DNA of 7,386 nt from Bacillota bacterium. Lineage in GTDB: Bacteria > Bacillota > UBA4882 > UBA8346. The notes below the pieces were generated by a model. It searched no databases and was not told the DNA's origin. It was given only the letters and a program-made list of their open reading frames with translations. Both the position numbers and the translations under genes were made by a program. Positions 5,655 to 7,386 of the stretch are shown here, piece after piece (position 1 is the stretch's first letter; every line of letters begins with the position of its first letter). The stretch is taken from positions 1-7,386 of the forward strand of contig DNPQ01000048.1 of NCBI GenBank assembly GCA_003501335.1. The letters are read 5' to 3'.

Positions 5655-6089
5655 TTAATCATCTTCTTTCGTGGTTCCGTTTAGTCTCAAGGCTTGATAG
5701 GCCAATACTTCCTTTTTACTTACACAATTAAAGCCGTCTTTCCGATATTGTTGAACTTTCTCGCTTTCAATCCAATACTTGATGCGGGCTTTAGGAATGC
5801 CGATTAATGACTGCGATTGATAATAGGGGAATAAATCATCAGGAACACCCTCACCGACACCCGGCAAAGCTTTCCATGAGGTTTTGACATGCTTCCTATT
5901 GTTTGGTGCTTCATGATTTAAGGCCGGTTGAGAAGGAATTAGCTTTCCTTCTCCTGAATACTTATCCGATAAATATTTCAGTCCTTCATCAAGCAAATGG
6001 GAGACAGGGATCTGCTTATTTGATGAAATCTTCTCTAAATTTGCCCATAACTCTAAATCAAATCGATTTGTTTTTTGAACTCTAGACAT
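5655..6089 (-). CDS. ribbon-helix-helix plus helix-turn-helix DNA-binding protein, 144 aa
   Basis: A probable two-domain regulator. Residues 3-44 form a ribbon-helix-helix domain: strand RVQKTNRF, helix A ELWANLEKISSN, helix B PVSHLLDEGLKYLSDKY. It is clearly related to the 54-aa protein at 7167-7331, sharing D-x-x-LW, IPVS and LLDE in register. Residues about 92-136 (QSLIGIPKARIKYWIESEKV, then NCVSKKEVLAYQALRL) fit a MerR/excisionase-type winged helix. A linker rich in Pro, Gly and Asn joins them. AAAGGAG lies 9 nt before the ATG. The iteron-like array starts 18 bp upstream of the ATG, so this protein is the best candidate to bind it, for autoregulation or replication/partition control. The stop abuts the next start (TAAATG). 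The function is inferred from domains and position. Confidence 0.88.
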   Translation of the reverse strand: MSRVQKTNRFDLELWANLEKISSNKQIPVSHLLDEGLKYLSDKYSGEGKLIPSQPALNHEAPNNRKHVKTSWKALPGVGEGVPDDLFPYYQSQSLIGIPKARIKYWIESEKVQQYRKDGFNCVSKKEVLAYQALRLNGTTKEDD

Positions 6090-6107
6090 TTTTTAAATCT
6101 CCTTTCT

Positions 6108-6222
6108 GGCGTTACATTTTGGCATTACGTTTTATAATTTAGCGTTACATCATGACACTACAATTGGCAGTACACTTTATTTTGGCGTTACATTTCGACA
6201 CTACATTTTGGCGTTACAGGAT
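6108..6222. repeat. iteron-like array, eight 13-bp units
   Basis: Units of consensus GGCGTTACATTTT start at 6108, 6121, 6141, 6154, 6166, 6184, 6197 and 6210. Three cores are exactly GGCGTTACA; two are GACACTACA; the others are GGCATTACG, AGCGTTACA and GGCAGTACA. Adjacent units are 12-13 bp apart, with two gaps of 7 and 5 bp. A longer composite (GCGTTACA unit followed by GACACTACA unit) repeats at 6141 and 6184. The array fills the gap between the 56-aa and 144-aa genes, ending 3 bp before the latter's ribosome binding site. It is too short and regular for coding and lacks CRISPR spacing. Iterons for plasmid replication or partition, or a multi-site operator, are the main readings. Confidence 0.85.
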
Positions 6223-6264
6223 AAATAAATAATGCTCAGTAACACTAAATAGGCTAAAAAAATA

Positions 6265-6435
6265 TTACAACTGCTCGCCTTTACGATTAATGATTTCCAG
6301 TACCATCCTTCCCGCTTGATTCATCCCTTCACGGTATTCTCTGGACAATTCGAAACTTTTTTCAGATTGTCGCATAAGCACGCTACATAAAAGTTCAATC
6401 TCTTTCAATTTATCAAGCTGTGTTTGAATACCCAT
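6265..6435 (-). CDS. small hypothetical protein, 56 aa
   Basis: Not recognised. The frame starts at ATG 6435, sharing one base with the stop of the 84-aa gene (TAATG), and ends TAA at 6265. AAGGGGGG lies about 9 nt upstream, a G-rich variant of the usual site. The product begins MGIQTQLDKLKEIELLCSVL and is almost entirely predicted helix with heptad-like hydrophobic spacing, ending MVLEIINRKGEQL. It could be a small coiled-coil or helical-bundle accessory protein. No cysteine pairs, membrane segment or DNA-binding signature is visible. The one-base overlap and tight packing support a real, translationally coupled gene. It is the last gene before the iteron-like array, and no terminator is evident after it. 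Confidence 0.75.
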   Translation of the reverse strand: MGIQTQLDKLKEIELLCSVLMRQSEKSFELSREYREGMNQAGRMVLEIINRKGEQL

Positions 6436-6689
6436 TACGCTATTCCCCCCTTTTGATCCAAGAAACTTTCAGCCTGCTTTTGTAATTGGCTGATAATCTC
6501 GTCATATGTAGAATCTTTTGAAACTATCACGGCAAAGATTGAATTCATAGCGTCGTTCATGCTGATTGAACCCTTTATACTGGGTAACTCAGCCCGATAA
6601 ACTACAACATCCTGAAAGTTTTCTGTTAAAGCTGCCGGCATGTCTTGGAGTTTAATTATGACTTTCGTTAAATTACTGGTATTCATCAT
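6435..6689 (-). CDS. hypothetical protein, 84 aa
   Basis: Not recognised. A strong AAGGAGG (complement of 6698-6704) lies 8 nt before ATG 6689; a second ATG follows immediately and would shorten the product by one residue. The soluble, acidic product alternates predicted strands (LTKVIIKLQ, DVVVYRAELP, NSIFAVIVSKD) and helices (TYDEIISQLQKQAESFL), which suggests a small alpha/beta domain. There is no signal peptide or metal motif. It overlaps the 56-aa gene by one base, so the pair is probably co-translated. The 133 bp upstream, to the four-cysteine gene, hold no clear promoter, so readthrough from 7026 is plausible. Confidence 0.8.
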   Translation of the reverse strand: MMNTSNLTKVIIKLQDMPAALTENFQDVVVYRAELPSIKGSISMNDAMNSIFAVIVSKDSTYDEIISQLQKQAESFLDQKGGIA

Positions 6690-6822
6690 TATTAAATCCT
6701 CCTTATTTTCGTTGGCTACAAGGCCCCTAGAATCGATTAAAACTTTTTAAGGTAAAAACTATCTACCACCACCATTTCTTTTAAAAATCCTTTGTATTGC
6801 TTTAGAAAAATTGTAAATAATC

Positions 6823-7026
6823 TTATTCCTTATTCTTAGCTTGATTCTCCCGATATTTTTTTAATGCTTCAATATTACCCGGCCCTTTCCGGTTAGAAAA
6901 CGGATTCCTACCCATACGATAAGGGTATAGCGTACAATTTTGAATGGTGCATTCCCGCACTTCATCTATTTGCCCGCCGGAACAGTCCAGACATTTAGAA
7001 CGAATAGCCTTTAGAATGATACTCAT
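6823..7026 (-). CDS. small four-cysteine phage/plasmid-type protein, 67 aa
   Basis: A small protein of a type I remember from Firmicutes prophages and mobile elements, in which KAIRxKCLDCSGGQxxEVRECxxxxCxLYPYRxG is conserved. Function is not known to me. Here C12-x2-C15 and C26-x4-C31 give a likely zinc-binding knuckle (residues 12-31), followed by LYPYRMGRNP (33-42) and a basic tail (IEALKKYRENQAKNKE). Nucleic-acid binding is a reasonable inference. The start is ATG 7026 with AGGAGG 7 nt upstream. It is the first gene of the minus-strand run and is driven by the divergent promoter region at 7099-7127. Its presence supports phage-like ancestry for at least part of the element. Confidence 0.88.
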   Translation of the reverse strand: MSIILKAIRSKCLDCSGGQIDEVRECTIQNCTLYPYRMGRNPFSNRKGPGNIEALKKYRENQAKNKE

Positions 7027-7063
7027 GAATTAACCTCCTTTCTCTGATATTTGCTAGTTTTAT

Positions 7064-7137
7064 TTGATTCATTTTATTTAATGAATCCTTATGAATCAAT
7101 AATATCATAATTTAATTGACAATTCAAGTTGATTCAT
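7064..7137. promoter_or_regulatory. GATTCAT boxes, candidate operator of the divergent promoters
   Basis: GATTCAT or its complement ATGAATC occurs four times: 7066-7072 (GATTCAT), 7081-7087 and 7091-7097 (ATGAATC), and 7131-7137 (GATTCAT). TTGATTCAT at 7064-7072 and ATGAATCAA at 7091-7099 form a perfect 9-bp inverted repeat. One box overlaps the plus-strand -10, another the minus-strand start point, and two lie in the minus-strand leader. The adjacent 54-aa ribbon-helix-helix protein is the obvious candidate binder. Confidence 0.6.
7099..7127 (-). promoter_or_regulatory. minus-strand promoter for the four-cysteine gene and downstream run
   Basis: Read on the minus strand, TTGAAT (7127-7122), a 17-bp spacer and TATTAT (7104-7099) form a sigma-A type promoter. 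Transcription would start near 7092, giving a leader of about 65 nt. Confidence 0.6.
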
Positions 7138-7145
7138 GATATTAT
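7116..7145 (+). promoter_or_regulatory. plus-strand promoter for the ribbon-helix-helix gene
   Basis: A perfect TTGACA (7116-7121), an 18-bp spacer and TATTAT (7140-7145). The start point would fall near 7152, just at the ribosome binding site, so the leader is very short. Both this -10 and the opposite one lie in the arms of an 11-bp inverted repeat (7098-7108 and 7136-7146). Confidence 0.65.
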
Positions 7146-7166
7146 TTTCTCAAAGGAAGTGAAAAA

Positions 7167-7331
7167 ATGGCCGCTACTACCGCAAGGCTTAAAAATAGAA
7201 TCCAGGCCTCTAGTTCAGTCGATCCCAAACTTTGGGAAGGCATGCAACGACTTTCAAAACAAACTCGGATACCAGTTTCCAAACTTCTTGATGAAGCTAT
7301 GGAAGATTTACTTAAGAAGTATCAAAAATAA
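7167..7331 (+). CDS. ribbon-helix-helix repressor-like protein, 54 aa
   Basis: A small ribbon-helix-helix (Arc/CopG-type) DNA-binding protein, probably a dimeric transcriptional repressor. The strand is RIQASSSV (about 11-18), helix A PKLWEGMQRLSKQT (20-33), turn RIPVS, and helix B KLLDEAMEDLLKKY (39-52). The length is normal for a single-domain member. It matches the N-terminal 44 residues of the 144-aa protein at 5655-6089 closely. ATG 7167 is supported by AAAGGA 9 nt upstream. A frame starting at 7129 in another phase covers the same DNA but lacks start signals and is rejected. It is transcribed divergently from the four-cysteine gene across a symmetric promoter region with GATTCAT boxes, the layout expected of an autoregulated master repressor of the element. 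A hairpin terminator follows immediately. Confidence 0.9.
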   Translation: MAATTARLKNRIQASSSVDPKLWEGMQRLSKQTRIPVSKLLDEAMEDLLKKYQK

Positions 7332-7359
7332 AAGGATATCATTTAAGCGATACCCTTTT
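7330..7359 (+). terminator. Rho-independent terminator after the ribbon-helix-helix gene
   Basis: AAAAGGATATC (7330-7340) pairs with GATACCCTTTT (7349-7359) with one A-C mismatch and an 8-nt loop, followed by TCTC. The stem begins inside the TAA stop codon. It makes the 54-aa gene a single-gene transcript. Confidence 0.75.
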
Positions 7360-7386
7360 TCTCAATCATGACCACCCGTAAAACGG

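Larger units (their letters stand above)
3110..7386. mobile_element. integrative element in tRNA-Ala, left end (right end outside window)
   Basis: The boundary is the broken tRNA-Ala at 3154/3155. The tyrosine recombinase starts 170 bp inside it and points toward the boundary. The content differs from the backbone: short, tightly packed, mostly unknown genes, several ribbon-helix-helix regulators and repeat arrays. Genomic island, prophage, ICE or integrated plasmid cannot be told apart, because no replication, transfer or structural gene is visible. The iteron-like array and the ribbon-helix-helix proteins lean toward a plasmid-like or integrative-mobilizable element. Confidence 0.85.

Noticed and set aside
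6108..6222. CRISPR array
   Set aside because: Units are 12-13 bp with almost no spacer, far from the 24-37 bp repeats and about 30-40 bp spacers of CRISPR, and no cas gene is present.
7129..7371. Plus-strand 80-codon frame overlapping the 54-aa gene
   Set aside because: No ribosome binding site, its start falls inside the promoter, and it lacks the clear ribbon-helix-helix pattern of the other frame.

Overview
The window looks like a low-GC Firmicutes chromosome. The HU sequence, the AAGGAGG-type ribosome binding sites and TTG/GTG start use fit, and a Negativicutes (Sporomusa/Pelosinus-like) host is my guess rather than something proven. It joins two different kinds of DNA at about position 3154.

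Left part (1 to about 3110, host backbone). A histone-like HU gene (200-478, TTG start) ends in a strong hairpin terminator. A sparse stretch follows, holding a probable 59-codon gene on the minus strand (1008-1187). Next is a TauE/SafE-family membrane exporter (1708-2514), whose promoter overlaps a 9-bp inverted repeat. A further non-coding stretch contains a weak 48-codon candidate (2846-2992). The backbone ends with the orphan terminator and 3' half of a tRNA-Ala(GGC), both on the minus strand.

Right part (about 3110 to the end, integrated element, continuing beyond the window). The tRNA is broken exactly at the start of the anticodon loop, and a tyrosine-recombinase integrase lies 170 bp inside the break. 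This is the usual layout of an element integrated in the 3' half of a tRNA gene. The intact tRNA should lie at the other, unseen end. Seven minus-strand genes run toward the integrase: a 67-aa four-cysteine protein, an 84-aa and a 56-aa unknown protein, a 144-aa ribbon-helix-helix plus helix-turn-helix protein, a 310-aa four-pass membrane protein ending in a zinc finger, a 58-aa ribbon-helix-helix-like protein, and the integrase. From the 144-aa gene on, the junctions are TAAATG, ATGA and TGATG, so those four genes are very probably one operon. A divergent plus-strand gene (7167-7331) encodes a second ribbon-helix-helix protein closely related to the N-terminus of the 144-aa protein.

Three DNA-level patterns stand out: (1) an iteron-like array of eight 13-bp units just upstream of the 144-aa gene; (2) thirteen same-orientation copies of GAAACG packed in 191 bp inside the membrane/zinc-finger gene, in all three codon phases; (3) a symmetric back-to-back promoter with repeated GATTCAT boxes between the two right-most genes. 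My working inference is a DNA maintenance or control module of an integrative element: small DNA-binding proteins acting on repeat arrays, with a membrane-anchored zinc-finger protein as a possible tether. No replication, conjugation, capsid or defence gene is visible in this window.
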